Shown piece by piece: positions 13,021 through 26,400 of a DNA stretch of 64,000 nt (position 1 is the stretch's first letter; each line of letters opens with the position of its first letter). The notes under the pieces were generated by a model. That model was given only the letters and a program-made list of their open reading frames with translations. It did no database searches and was not told where the DNA came from. The position numbers and the translations under genes are program-made. The stretch is from the NCBI GenBank assembly GCA_930367215.1, contig OV884060.1, positions 11,302,001-11,366,000 on the forward strand, in the 5' to 3' direction. The stretch comes from Pollenia angustigena. Its lineage: Eukaryota; Arthropoda; Insecta; Diptera; Polleniidae.

Positions 13021-13822
13021 CTTACCATACAAATTGGCGATAATAACTTTTACGTTAGCCACTATGTCGTGACAAAATCTTGTCCTGTGTCAATGTTCTG
13101 TAACGCTCACGTTGAGAAATTTTCAGATTGAATTGTGAGAAATTAAACAAAAATGCTATAAATTGAAACAAACAACGGGTTTTCTCACTTTACTGCGTCT
13201 GTAACATTTTTGGCGAGTGTTAGCTGTCACGTAACGAAATTACTCGCCAATTTACAGAAAAAGTGTGTCTGTAAAAATTTTTGTGTGAAAGTTCTCGCTG
13301 TGAACGGTCAAATAAACTCACGAGCAAAAACGAGGCGAGAAAGAATTTTAACACTAAAGAACATATTAAAAATGCAAAACGCAAAGAATAATAATAATAT
13401 TTTGTACTTGGCACATTTTTTCAATGTTTAATTATTTCGCTTTTAACATTTTTATAAAATACACGAATGTTTTCAGAGCTCGTTTGTAAACAGCAAACAT
13501 TAAAGTCGCACTTTACATATCCGACGGTTGTATTTTCGTCCGAGCCGTTGAAAATTTTTTTATTTAAGTAAATTTTGGTCGCCGTCGATGATATGTGTGG
13601 CGTTCCCAACGCTTGCAATGTCACATCGGCTTAGAGTGCAATAGTATGAAATTTATAACGTAACGAAGTAATCTCTTTTGATAGTTATCAACATGAGTTA
13701 CAGACACATTTTTTTTTCTTATTTTGTTCTACATCTTTTCGATGCGAGAAGTTCTCACTAAAGTTACAGAACATGGGTTCTGGTAGATCATCCTACAGGA
13801 CTTAAAAATAAAGTCATAAGCC

Positions 13823-15655
13823 CCTATTACGGTTCACAACTCAACTCAGTTGTGTTGTAAATAAAACAACTTGTTCTGTTGAGCGTTGCCACGACAAAAA
13901 AAAAATTCTGTAGCCAAAATGTAAAAGCAAAGTAATCAAAAGCGAAAAACAGTTACCAAAATAATTTTGTATCAAAAGTACTATTTTATTCGCACTTCAG
14001 TTTAAAAATTGTGTGTCTCAATAAGAAATGTGTTTTGTATCTTGTAGGCTCATAAACCACTTGACCGATTTTTTAAACGTTTTGGCAGTATTTTACCGAT
14101 GGCTTGGAAAGAACAAAAGGCTATATAATTTTGAGCTTTTTGAGCATAGGCTTTCAACCTTTTTTACAAAAAGCTCTTACAAGTAAAACTTTTTAAGTCT
14201 CGCCGTGCGTTATGATATCAGAGTGAAAAATTGAGCTTAATTGCTTTTTGTCGGTGGACATGAAACAAAGAAAACAAGATAACACATTGCGCAGGTCCGT
14301 TAAGTTTTTACTCTCATTTTGACGTCAATTTTACGTCGCTGTAGTAACGAGATTTAAGCCTAAACAAACATTCAGCATACTATTTACATACAAGTGTGTG
14401 TGTGATCATGTTTGTGCTGATTTACTATGAAATAGATACGCAGAAAAATAATGTTTTTTTTTAATTAAAATGCACTATCTTCTTTTCTTTGTTTCATGAA
14501 CGGTATGGGATCGTTCCCATCTATCTACAAAAGGGTTTCAGTTAGACCTATAAAGCATTAAGAGAAGCAGATAATGGCCATCTGCACTTCAAAGTATATA
14601 CTACCTTATATGGTTAAGTTTATAGTCTGTTAAAGTTAAAAAAAATATGTAAGTAGATGCAAAAGTATTGGCTTTAGATACACAAATACCACACCCAATT
14701 TTAAGAGCCAAAAAAGCGGGAGGGTAGTTCTTGTTCCAAAACAAAAATTGGTTATTTTTGTGTTGAAAAAAAGTAACCAAAATGAAAAAAAGTACACAAG
14801 TACACATTGGAAAAAATGTAAACCAATTTTGGGATAATGTAACCAAAACGGCAACGCTGATTATGTTGAGTTGTTATTTTTTAACGCTGGGTCTCCACGT
14901 AGCAATTTTTATTGCTAAGTACAAGCAATAACGTCGGTAGAACAATGGAGCAATAATTGCTGATTATATTGCTGTAGAGCACTTGAAATTGCTTTGCCAT
15001 AAATTTGCAATTTTCACCGCGAGTAGTTGTATAAAGTTTTGTGGCTGTATTTATAATAAATGTTTTATGTTGTGTTTTGAAGTGGTTGTTAAATTTTCTA
15101 TTTTAAATTAATAAATTAAATTAATTTATTGTTTAATTGTAATTGTCGTAGCTGTGTTTTGTATTACTTTTTTGTTTATTTGCGTATGAAAAATAACCTA
15201 AAACTTGTATTGTTCTATTGGAAAAATAAAAATATACAAAAAAACAAATTCGTCGTTTGCTTTTGTTGATATTGACGTTTATTTAAAAATATAATATATA
15301 AAAACTTTTTCTCTATTTTGTTGAAGTATAAAATAATAAGCACACTAATAAATACGCAACCGTACAGAGAAATGAAATGTCAGATAAATTAAAGCTGATT
15401 TGACAGCAGATTGCTAAGCAATCATTGCTCAAGCAATCAGAAGACCAATCATTTCGCAATGGATTGCAACTCATGGCAATTTGCGGTCTGTACGTCGAAA
15501 ATGTAATGAGCAATCAAATTTGACGTTTGCCGCAATAAATATTGCTACGTGGATACCCGGGTAATGTCTTTGCAGCAATATAGCGAAGTTGTAAGCCATA
15601 ATACAAAAATTTAAAAATTGCAGTTTTACTGAGTTGAGTTATGAACCGTAATAGG
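13823..15655. mobile_element. TIR element, ends CCTATTACGGTTCA
   Basis: CCTATTACGGTTCA plus AACTCAACTCAG at the left match their complement at 15628-15655. It encloses a second MITE (14885-15561). The rest is non-coding; a 14600-14854 minus ORF has no recognised domain. Confidence 0.7.
14885..15561. mobile_element. MITE with GCAAT subterminal repeats, copy 1
   Basis: Ends GGGTCTCCACGTAGCAAT and the complement of ATTGCTACGTGGATACCC; GCAAT/ATTGC occurs about a dozen times near the ends. TTAA precedes it. A shorter copy lies at 44524-44806. Non-coding. Confidence 0.75.
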
Positions 15656-15689
15656 TTCCATAATTTAAGTTAGTTTGAAATGGGACATT

Positions 15690-16080
15690 CCATTATCGCG
15701 GGTGCAACATTTAGACACCTGTTTTAGTTTAACCTAATTAAATAAAAAACATTTTAATTAAATTAGTCTTTAAAATACTACATTTTAATATGTTTACTTT
15801 AAATTAATTTAAAAAAAATGTTTATATGATATTTTAAAAGCCAGGAGGAAGGTTCAAATTGCCATCGCGGGTGCAATAAATTTGTCCCAACCTTACCAGA
15901 TCACAAACAAAAAAGGCATAAAACTGTTAATTCTAATACATTTAAATAATACATTTTTAAAAGTATCAAAGTATCAAAGTACATTAAATAAAAACCCTAA
16001 ACAAAATAAAAATAAAGAATAAATTATTAATTTTTTTAATAATCGCGGGTGTAACACCAAATTATCGCGGGTGCAACCAG
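15690..16080. repeat. four copies of ATCGCGGGTGCAAC
   Basis: The GC-rich word ATCGCGGGTGYAAY occurs at about 15695, 15864, 16042 and 16063 in AT-rich surroundings, all in the same orientation. Spacing is irregular (about 170, 180 and 20 bp). Confidence 0.7.
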
Positions 16081-16839
16081 TGTAACTTAAGTGAACAAAA
16101 ACATAAATTTTACTTATATAGGAACAAAATAAGAGACCAAACCCTATTTATATATATTAATAAATGATATATATTAATTATTTCTTTTGAAATATGTATG
16201 TACGTCAATAAATGCCGAAAATTCTATGAACATATTCACCCCTATTATGCAAGTCGTTGTCAACATTGACATTAATTTTTAATTGTTGTCACATCAAGCC
16301 GACGGCTGCATCACTTCGACGTTAATTTGTACCAATACGGTATTTAATATCGATTTAAATAACAATATACATACAGGCCTGTTCTGAAAATCACTTTAAC
16401 TCAAATCACATGTTTTCGGGTGTGTTCTAGAATCCGAATCCACTCGAAAGTGGATTACTTTAGCATTTTTGGTGTTCTGCATTTCACATCCACAAGTTTT
16501 TATTCGTTTTCAATAAGAGTAGTAATGGGTTGGTAAAAGTAAAACGAATCGACTTTTATTCAAATATTTGATAACATTTGACAACAAAATAAATTTTGTT
16601 TTTAGCTTAAAATCTTCTTTATCCAATTTAATCAAAAATATAGCGTTATCTAAAATGCAAAAGTCCCTAACATACCCTTAATTTTAAATTGACTTTTTCA
16701 TTATTTTGATGTAATTACTGCTTATTTTTTCTAACGATTTTTATGTTATTTTCAGACAGTTTGTTTTTAATCGATGTTGAGAGAATTTCAACTAATTGTA
16801 GTGGGGAATGTAAGATGAGATAAATCCACTGTTTATTAT

Positions 16840-17115
16840 TGATGTGTTTTGTTTAAACTTTGATATTATTACAAGTAGAACTGTTGCTATAAGTCGTAAA
16901 CGTTTAACAGTTTTATTTGGTTTAATATCTTTAGTTTTTCTAAAATCTTTATAGATGAAGTTTCCTGATGATCTGGCCTGAGCAGCCAGTGAAATGCGCA
17001 TAGGAATAGCTTATCCCATCAACAATAAATTTCAAGTGTTTTTATCAATAATAAAAACTGGGAATAAAGCACGAATAGCAAAATCTTTTGAAATTAAAAT
17101 TTTGTTTTCCCAAAA
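16840..17115. repeat. partial copy of the CCCAGTTTTTATT repeat family
   Basis: Runs parallel to 23590-23890: TTTATTATTGATG, CTTTGATATTATTACAAGTAGAAC, CCTGATGATCTGG, then AAAACTGGGAATAAAGCACG. The left inverted end is missing here. Confidence 0.65.
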
Positions 17116-17499
17116 ATGGAAATTACTTTTTGATTTAGCGATCTCAAATTAGTTTGTTTAAAATGTTGCGATTTTTCGCGAATTTTAGCCATGTTCGCGA
17201 TAGAAACGATTTGTTTCAGTAAGTTTTCTGATTCTTTACAGCTTTAACGATTTATAATAAATAGTAGACTTTGCTATCATGCCGATGTTAGCAAATTTTT
17301 GCGAATTTCCGCGAATTTAGCAATTTTTACCTAATTTTTGCCAATCCTTATAGTTTTAGGGACTTTTAATCAATTATATGGCTGGTTTGAAATATTAAAA
17401 ATTTACGCGATTTTTCGCTATTTTTGCAATTTTTTTTTTGTTATTTTCCGACATTTTGTTCTTTTTTTTACCGATTTATAATAATAATAATAAGCCTTG

Positions 17500-17992
17500 T
17501 TCTTGATGTTGAAAGAACTGCCTCTATACTGGGCATAGGCTGTCTATAAATATCTTCCATCTTTCTCTTCTAGACGCTGCTTCTCGAAATTCTCCTATGT
17601 TGTAGTAGTTTCTATCTTCGGATGCACTATTAATCTCATTAAGTGTCGACCTTCTCCAGGTTGTTTTTGGGCGACCAGGTCTTCTTGAACCTTGGGGGTT
17701 GTAGGAGAGAGCTTGGTGACATATTTCCTTGGGTGGTTTTCGTAGCGTATGGCCAATCCACCCGAACTTTCTTCGGTGTATCTCGATGTTGACGTCTCTT
17801 AAATTTGAGCTCTACATTGGAAATACGATTCGGCCAAAAAATTTTCAAAATTCTTCGTAGACACCGATTGACAAAAACTCGGAGTTTGTTTTGTATTCCA
17901 TCTACTACGTACCAAGTTTCGCAACCATACAGTAGAACTGACAGTACACATGATTTAAAAACCTTGATTTTTGTTGCTGTGCTGTACATGTT
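17500..17992 (-). pseudogene. LINE reverse-transcriptase 3' fragment
   Basis: The minus strand reads KIKVFKSCVLSVLLYGCETW, then NKLRVFVNRCLRRILKIFWP, the conserved C-terminal stretch downstream of the reverse-transcriptase catalytic core in many non-LTR retrotransposons. A (TAA)n run at 17476-17492 marks the 3' end. The 5' part is absent; a TIR element abuts at 17993. Confidence 0.85.
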
Positions 17993-18720
17993 AAGGGTAT
18001 TCATTTCAATTTTTTTTTGGTTGGAAAAGTGGAAAAAAGAAAAATTACACTCTTATTGACGTGAACGGATTTTTTTTTTTTTTTACAAACTGTCAAAAAA
18101 AATCTGTCAAATAATTCGTGGAAGTAATTGATATTTTTCAAGATGCCGAACAAAAGTGTTAAAAGTAAATAAATTGATTATTAAATTTAAAACGTAGTGA
18201 TTGGTGTTATTTTCATCATAATATTCGACTACAAAAAGTTACTCAAAATGGCGAGTGTCTGCCAAAAAGTCGAGTATTTTATTAACTTCAGCTTCTGTCA
18301 ATTTTTTTTTTTGACTTCATTTCTTTTTTTTAATTCTTTTTTAATAACTTTTTTCATTGAACACATATTTAATATGAATGTTTTTCTTTTTGAAAGATTA
18401 AATGAAAAAGAAATGTTGTAACTATAAAAAATAATTTTTAAAATCAGAGTTGTACAATTCAAGAGTTTATAAAAAGAGATGCAATTTTTCGTACTTTGTA
18501 TAAAAAATTAGCAATTTTTTATGAATGGCAACATCATTTCGTTTGACGTTTAAAGCGGAAAATTACATCTTTTTATCCTGACTTTTTTACACTTGGTTAT
18601 ATTCTGATAAAAATGTAACTTTTGGTGGAATTTTTTTTCTTGTGGTTGTTGTAACAAAAATTACATTTTTCCACTTTTCCATTTTTCCAACAAATAAAAA
18701 AACTGAAATGAATACCCTTA
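17993..18720. mobile_element. TIR element, ends TAAGGGTATTCATTTC
   Basis: TAAGGGTATTCATTTC at the left and GAAATGAATACCCTTA at the right; GGAAAAGTGGAAAA-type words follow inside both ends. About 730 bp; the ORF at 18197-18421 is T-rich with no domain. Confidence 0.75.
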
Positions 18721-19245
18721 TTGTTATTCCATTTACCGATATTTTTACCGATTTCAAATAAATTTTAGTGTTTGTTTAAAAGTTTGCAATTTTTCGCGAA
18801 TTTTAGCCATGTTCGCGATAGAAGCTATATTTTCCTGTGATTCTTTACAGCTTTCACGAAAAAAGTTTTTTCGAACAAAAACTTCGAATACACAAAAACA
18901 TGCGGATTTGAGAACACCAATTTATGAATTATGCGGATTCAAAAAATTTTTCGTTTTCAATTCAAGTCGAAACGTAGAACATACCAGTTAGTTTCGTTTT
19001 TGTGTTTTTCTATGTGATTTTCAATTCCCGAAAGCAGAACACCACAAAATCACAAGTGTGATTTTAAAAGCACGTGATTTTTAGAACAGGCCCGACAATA
19101 GAACTTTTCATCTATGTATGTATATCGGATGACATAATTTGATTTTGGGCCATCTTAGGATATTAAATAAATTAATTTTGCTTTGCTATAAAATTCAGCA
19201 AATGATTAAACAGATATACGATTTTAGTCTAATTATGCACATACA

Positions 19246-19473
19246 AGCCTGTTCTGAAAATCACTTGATTTCAAATCACATATGCCTTTTAAAATCACAC
19301 ATGTGGTAATTTTCCGTTCCGTTTGTTCAGAAAATCACACCGCTTTTGTATTTTGCGGTGTGCTTTCGGCAATTGAAAATCACACCGAAAAAACAAAAAA
19401 GCGGTGTGATTTCTCTGAACACCACAAAATCACACGTGTGATTTGAAAAGCACGTGATTTTCAGAACAGGGCT
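19246..19473. mobile_element. ~228-bp MITE related to the 16376-19092 element
   Basis: AGCCTGTTCTGAAAATCACTT versus the complement of AAGCACGTGATTTTCAGAAC. Inner TTTGCGGTGTG and AGCGGTGTGATTT words form a further partial inverted repeat. Confidence 0.75.
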
Positions 19474-20427
19474 GATACTAGTTAATTATGTGCCCAATGG
19501 GACTGAGTCATAAAAATATTTCAATTTACTTACATTTATTTTCCACTTCCATTTATTAAATAAAAATAAATACATATGTTTTTAAAATTTTTTCTTATTT
19601 TTTTATTGATTGTTTTTTCTTTTATCATTATTTTTTATGTTTTATTGTTGTTCTTGTTTATCTCAAACTCTATAAATATAATTTCTATAAAAAATAATTA
19701 TAACTAAACTAAAAAATTGGTTATCTCAATTTGAAATTGATCAATAATTCTTAAATTTATTGAAAAATATTTTTTTTATGATTTTATGTGTTTATGTTTG
19801 ATTTAGTATTATAAGTTTCTTTCTTATTATTTTTATTTTAATTTCTTTTATTGTATTTATTAATTTATGTACGCAATCAAGTCTAAAATTTTTATTACAC
19901 ATAATAATAATAAAAAAGTAATATTTATTAATAAAATATCATGTAAAAAATAAAAAAAAAATAACTGCATTAATTTCTCAATACAATGCATTCACAAAAG
20001 AAAAAAAACTAAAAAAGTATAGTTAAACATAATAGAAATATAACTATTTATTATTTTAGTGTTACTAGTGAAATTTTCAAATAATAAAATTTAATACAAA
20101 AATATTGCCTACAAGGAGTTCTTTTATTACATTTAACTTTATATTGATTTTCTCAATAATTTTGCGAATGAGGAGTAGCTGTTTTTGGGTTCTTGTTTTT
20201 TTTTTTGATTTCAAAAATTTCAGCAAAAATGAAATTATCTATAATTAAAATTAAAAATAATAAAAAAAAAAAAAAAAATGTTACAATATTTGCATAAAGT
20301 TTTGTTTGTTTGTATAATATTAATGATATACAATTTAATAATATTATTACATATTCTGTGTGTTATTTTTTGTTTATTGTTGCCATTAGAATAAAATTGT
20401 GAGAGTAGTAGAGGGTTTTATCTGAGT
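19474..20427. other. AT-rich DNA downstream of fl(2)d, including its 3' UTR
   Basis: No ORF or structured repeat. The fl(2)d 3' UTR must begin at 20427 and run leftward; a minus-strand AATAAA lies near 20371, but many others follow, so the cleavage site cannot be fixed. Confidence 0.5.
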
Positions 20428-23400
20428 TCAATGGTTGCTATCGCCCCCATTCAAGCGCACAGATCTTCGTCGGGTCATAATACGTTGAGCAGCTATTGCA
20501 CCTGGTTCATTACCAATGGCAGTTAAGTTCTCATTATTGGCCAGATTATCGTTTAATGACGAGGATTCTTCATTAGCCATACCATCGACAGCATTGTCCA
20601 AAATGGGGGTATTAACGACAACATGATTAATGCTGCTAATCAACATTTCATTTTCATCGATTGTTTGCACAGACGGCCTACGTATAGGTGCGACACGTAA
20701 TTTTGATTTTTTGGGTGGTAACGTCCGTGGCGAAGCCACCACAGTAACAGCAGGTATGTGATTCATATTGCTACTATCCAAGACGGCATCGCATTCAAAA
20801 TTACGTTTTCTGGAAGCCACGGTACGCAGTTTTGCTCCAATAGCTCCACCATTGCCCTCATGTGTGATTTCCGTTGGCGTTTCTTCTGTACCATTAAAAT
20901 ATGCCGTTGTCGTAGAGGTTGTTGTGCTAATAATATTATTACGCAGGCATGTATTTTCTTCTATTGTCTCCAAAGTGTTTGGTAAATTTTGATCGTTAAT
21001 ATTGGCAGGTTGTGTGTTATTATTGCTGATACTAATGTTGCCATTCACAGATTCTAATTTGTCATTTTCTGGACACTCATTTGGTTTTGTTTGTTCCTCT
21101 TTTATAGTGGCATCACCTTCATCAATAGTATTTGTATTGATGCCGGTTTTTAATTGATAGTTTTCTTTTTCGAGTATTTGTATGCGATCTCTGGTGGTTT
21201 TAAGTTCCTGTTGCAAAAATAATATTGTGCTTTGCATACCCTCAACATCTTCATCAAGTTCCTGCAGAAAATCGTCAAGTTCTAATAAAAAAAAGAGAAT
21301 TAGTTTATTAAATTAAAAAGGAAATAACTACATATTTTTAAGAACACAAATAACTCTTTGCTTTTTATCATAAGAAAATAATTGTCATATATGGGAAAAT
21401 CACAATTACAATCTTATCAAATCACAAAGTTTTACCAGTTTACTATTAGTAGTTTTTTTCATGGTATTATGTAAAAGTCTGACAAAAAAAAAAAAAAAAA
21501 AAAAAAAATAACGAAACCCTCTATGCAGGATCAGTTTCGAATATGCTTTGGAGTCATTGGATGGAAGGTTTTTGTAAAAACCAAAAAAGTTTCGAATGTT
21601 TTTTTTTTTTTGTTGAATTGTTTGCACTTCGTTTTTCAATTTGTTGATATCTACCTGATTGTGATTTTTTAACTTCCTCGCTAAAACTCTTTTGCATGGC
21701 TAATTCCGTTTCTAATTTCGCAAGACGACCATTAGAAGTCATTTTGCCTAGCTCCTCATTTTCCTGATACAGCAAACGACATTTGGCCATTAAACGTTTG
21801 CCAGTGTTAGAGTCCGGTGTGAATTTCCATGCTGCCAACTCATTTTGGGTTTCTTCCAATTTTGCCTTAGTGGCTTTGAGTTCTTTTTTGAGTTTATCAA
21901 ATAATAAATTTACAGCCGGATCTAATAAAGCCGATCTCAAAGCAACTGCAGAAGGAGCCTGAGCAGCCTTATATTCAGCTATTTGGCTCTGTAACAAATA
22001 ATTGAAAATTAAAGAAAATTAAATTAATACCTAGTTATTTTTAATAAAAAACCTTACCACATAATCTTGAAATTCTTGTTCCTTATTTGCCAATCTACGC
22101 ATGAGTATCTTTTCGCGTCTTTGGGAATCGACACATTGTTGTGTAAGACGTGTTTGCTCAACTTTGAGACTAGCAATTTCATCTAGATAGGCGCGTAAGA
22201 AAGTTTGAAAAAAAATAGGAATGTTAATTATTTTTAAACATTGTTTAAGTTTATTATCTACAACATAAACACACACACAGACAGATCAACATTTAAAAAA
22301 GCATTACAAACAATTATTTATGAAAAAGTTGTTTTTGTACTGTTTTTTTATTATCTTTCTTCTTTCATCTCCCTTTTCTATACAATTACAATAAGAAACA
22401 TAATAATAATTATAAAATGTATATTTTTGTGGTTATAAACATAAATATAAAAACAAATATAAGATGTAATTTTTTTTTATAAAAATATTATTTGGTGGGT
22501 TAAAAGCAAAATACGAAATCATACCAATAATATGCATTCATTCGCATTCGTGTTGTTGTTGATGATGTTGTTAAATCGTGTCATTTTGTGCGAGATATTT
22601 TTCATTTATTTTGTTTTTTTTTTTATAAAATTTTATTAATTGAGACTGTTGCTTGATGATAAACACCTGTACGAGCGTAAAAAATCGACATTTCAATCAA
22701 GAACGTGTAGTCAGCAAGAAATTATTTAACTTGTTTTTTTTTTTAATCTTCTAGTAACGCGCTTGAGAGAGAGAGTGTTTCGACTTTTTTATAGCTTTAC
22801 GAAAACAAATTTTACTATTATGGATAAAAATAAATTTTTCTTATCGAAAATAAACACTTTATTTTGTAAAAGTTTTCTCTCAGATTCTCACTTAAATTTC
22901 TGTGACATTTCTTAATTTAAGATTTTTTTTTTTTATTTAATAGATTTTTATTAAATCTCGTGTTTTAGACTTTTATATTTGACTTGATTAGATGCTTCAA
23001 GTGATAATGAACAAAAACACTGAATAATTAAAAACCGAACACAATTCTTATTGACGCTTTTGGAACATCTGCTTTAATATTAATTCATTTTTAAAGTTTA
23101 TATTTGGTGTTATAGATACTTTTATGTATTTGTTTATTTTTTCTTTTTGTGTTTATTGTGCAAGTTTTTAGTTAAAAAAATCACTCTCAAAATTTGTAAT
23201 TGGCGATGTTCGATTAACCGGTTAACTAAAATTTTGATTAATTAGAATATATATAAATTAACATTTCTGATTAATTAAATAATTCCTATTTTGATTAAAA
23301 AAGTTTAAATATTTAAATTCAAAAATTCTCAAATTTAAGCTTTGTTCACAATTAGTGCAACAATTTCGGTTTTTCTTCATCTTATTTCTTTCCAAAATTT

Positions 23401-26400
23401 TTCATATATTTTTCTTTCATTTTTCAAACAAAAATGTAACTAAAGTGTTTTTTAAAAGTTGAGTCAACTTCTAATTCGTCAACAATTTTTATGAAATTGT
23501 TTATGATATCAAAAAGTAATTTCCTTGGGAATACAAAATTTTAATTTCAAAAGATTTTGTTAATCGTGCTTAATTTCCCAGTTTTTATTCTTGATAAAAA
23601 CACTTGAATTTTATTGTTGATGGGATAAGTAATTCCTATGCGCATTTCACTGGTTGCTTAGGCCAGATCATCAGGAAACTTCATCCATAAAGATTTTATA
23701 AAAACTAAACATATTAAACCAAATAAAACTGTTAAACGTATAAGACTTATAAGCAACAGTTCTACTTGTAACAATATCAAAGTTTAAACAAAAAACATCA
23801 ACAATAAACATTTAAAGTGTTTTTATCAAGAATAAAAACTGGGAATTAAACACGAATAACAAAATCATTTGTTTATGATGTTTATATTAATTTAATTTAG
23901 CTTTGGATGAAAATTTTAACAAAATGTTGCAAAAAATAATAATAAATACGTAATATTGTTTATGGGCAAAATTTTCAAACGGTTTCTTTATATAAAACGT
24001 GCGTGGTCGCGAAAAAAATTTTACTCTATTATGAACACCAGTGAAAATGGAGTTGTTGGCTATAGTGAACGAAGTTTAAAATAGAAAAATTAAATTTTTC
24101 AAAATTTAAATTTGTGAGAAGTAGAAACTTACTGTTATTAAACAAAATAAGAATTAATCGATTAATTAAGAAATTGATTAATCATCACTTTAATTAATAA
24201 AGCTTTTTGATTAATCAAATATTCGCACATTCCTATTTCTACTTCATGTTTTTGAAGCCATTATTTTATATTTATAATAAAAAATAGTGGAGTTTTTTTA
24301 TTTGTATTTGAATAATGTGTGTAGGCTAAGAAAATGTTTTCTGTAAAATCAATAAGCAAAATACCTCCGATTTTTAAAGTAAAATACTTGTAATATAGCA
24401 AACTCTTAAGTTTTTTCCGTTAGCAAATTTTGATTGCTTTAAATAGAAATCATATCAGTCTCAAATACTTTGAAAATAAATAAAGAATGATAATTATACT
24501 TTACTACAGTAAATTTTTAAACTTAATCTTTGGCAATAAGGAGAAAGAGCTTAAAGTCTAATTCTTAGTTTTGTATGAAAGCAATTTTATACCTTAAAGG
24601 TGAATTTGAAAATTTAGTCCTCTTCTAATATAATAATAACTTATCTGATGTTATATTTCTTTTTAAATTTTTTCCCCAAAATATTCCTAATGTTACATAT
24701 AGAAGGTATATTGAAGTTTTTATTCAAAATGTCAGTGCACATACAAAACAAGCAAAAAATCAATTTGATATAACTTCCTGAGAAATTGCACACAATAATT
24801 GAAGCACAGCCGCGAATAACGTTGTAAACGCCACATTTTGCAAAAACTGTTTTTTTGCATATAACCGTTGACCTTACTCTCTTACTCAGTTTAAACATCA
24901 AATCAACCAAAACTATGCACCTTAACGCCTTCAAAATGGCGTACAAAGTGTCAGCCAGTGGAAGAACATTGCAAGTTACTAACAAAATGATGAAACCGAA
25001 ATGGTTTTGCAGTGCGGAATAATGTTTTAAAAGCCTTTTGCATTAAAGTTTTTATTATCATTATTTTTAATAATAGAAAAATAAATTTTTTAAAACAAAT
25101 AATGCTGCCTGTCAGAAAACGTTTTTTTGCTCTCCTGAAAAATTATTATTTTGTAACTTAAAACGTTATTCGCGGCTGTGCTTCAATTGATACTTTGCCT
25201 ATGTGAACTTTTAAACGTGAAAATCTCCAAGATGTCATTAAATGAAATTTAGCTATGTCAAAAAAATATGTACCTATTAATAAATAATTTTTTATGTTAC
25301 GTAAATAAAAAAATAATTATAGAAAATTAACGACCTAAAATTGTATACAAAAACCAACTGCAAAATAGCACACTGAAAAGAGCTACATAACTACCAAATT
25401 TGTACTGTCATATCGTTAGCTCATCATTGGTTTGACCTACGGAACATTTTTAAAAGAAAATTGAGTTAGGTATGGGGTATATGTGTATGTGTTTGAATCC
25501 AAAACCTGTTACATTAAATTTTTTTTGTTTTCTAAGACATTAAGCATTAATTTGGCTCTTTATCAACTATTTTAAAGTTTATTAAGTATAGTTTTGCTTA
25601 ACACGCCACTATTTGGCGATTGCAGCAAATTCCTCCTACAAAAAGCTACAAAATAAATTTCGCCCTTTCTTGCTTCATTCACCTAAGTAAAAAAAAGCAT
25701 ATAAGCAAAATAAAAAGACAATAACTCAATACACAGAAGTAAGTATGTATACGTATGCAGAACAAAAAACGACTTTTTAAAAATAAATTTAGAAAAATGG
25801 CGCATGCGGCACAAAATAATAATTTTCAATTTCAATAAATTTCTATTAACTTCTAACTTCATTCACGAAAGTTTACAAACATTTTAATTTTTTTCAAAAC
25901 ATATGCCGGAAGCAGTAATGAAAATAGAAGAACGTTTTATCGACATTTTGCCATATGCGCCAAATTAATAATTAGCTGAGGAAGAGCATTTGAGACCATT
26001 GTGGAGAAATACTTATTCGAAAATTGTATATCTATGGCATCAGAGAAAGTAAATTAAATTGGTTTAAATCAATATCTTACAAATTGAAAGCAAATCCCAA
26101 AGGCTAATGCTGTAAAATCAAAAGAAGTAAACAATGAATTTGGAGTACCTCAAGGTTCCATTCCATTTAATAAATTAAAACTAAAACAAAATTACACTAC
26201 TTAAAATATATAATATGAAGAGTGAATCAATAGTTGCAATTATAATAGGTTTTATAATCAATAAAGACTAAAAACTAAAAATGCACATTGATAATATACC
26301 TATGTAAGAAAATTGAAAAAAAAAATTATCTTTCAAACGGGTTAAAAATAAAATATCTCATCAAATATCTCGGCTCCACTAACGAATACATCTGTAGTTC

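Larger units (their letters stand above)
16376..19092. mobile_element. 2.7-kb TIR element, ends GGCCTGTTCTGAAAATCAC
   Basis: GGCCTGTTCTGAAAATCAC at the left is complemented by CACGTGATTTTTAGAACAGGCC-type sequence at the right. It contains a LINE fragment, another TIR element (17993-18720), part of a CCCAGTTTTTATT repeat (~16840-17100), and two direct copies of TTTTTCGCGAATTTTAGCC (17170 and 18789). A short relative is at 19246-19473. Confidence 0.65.

Noticed and set aside
20758..20992. Plus-strand ORFs opposite the fl(2)d last exon
   Set aside because: Antisense shadows of a well-supported coding exon.
24641..24985. 114-codon Cys-rich minus ORF inside fl(2)d intron 1
   Set aside because: Largely overlaps the AATTGAAGCACAGCCGCG MITE and shows no domain or splice context.
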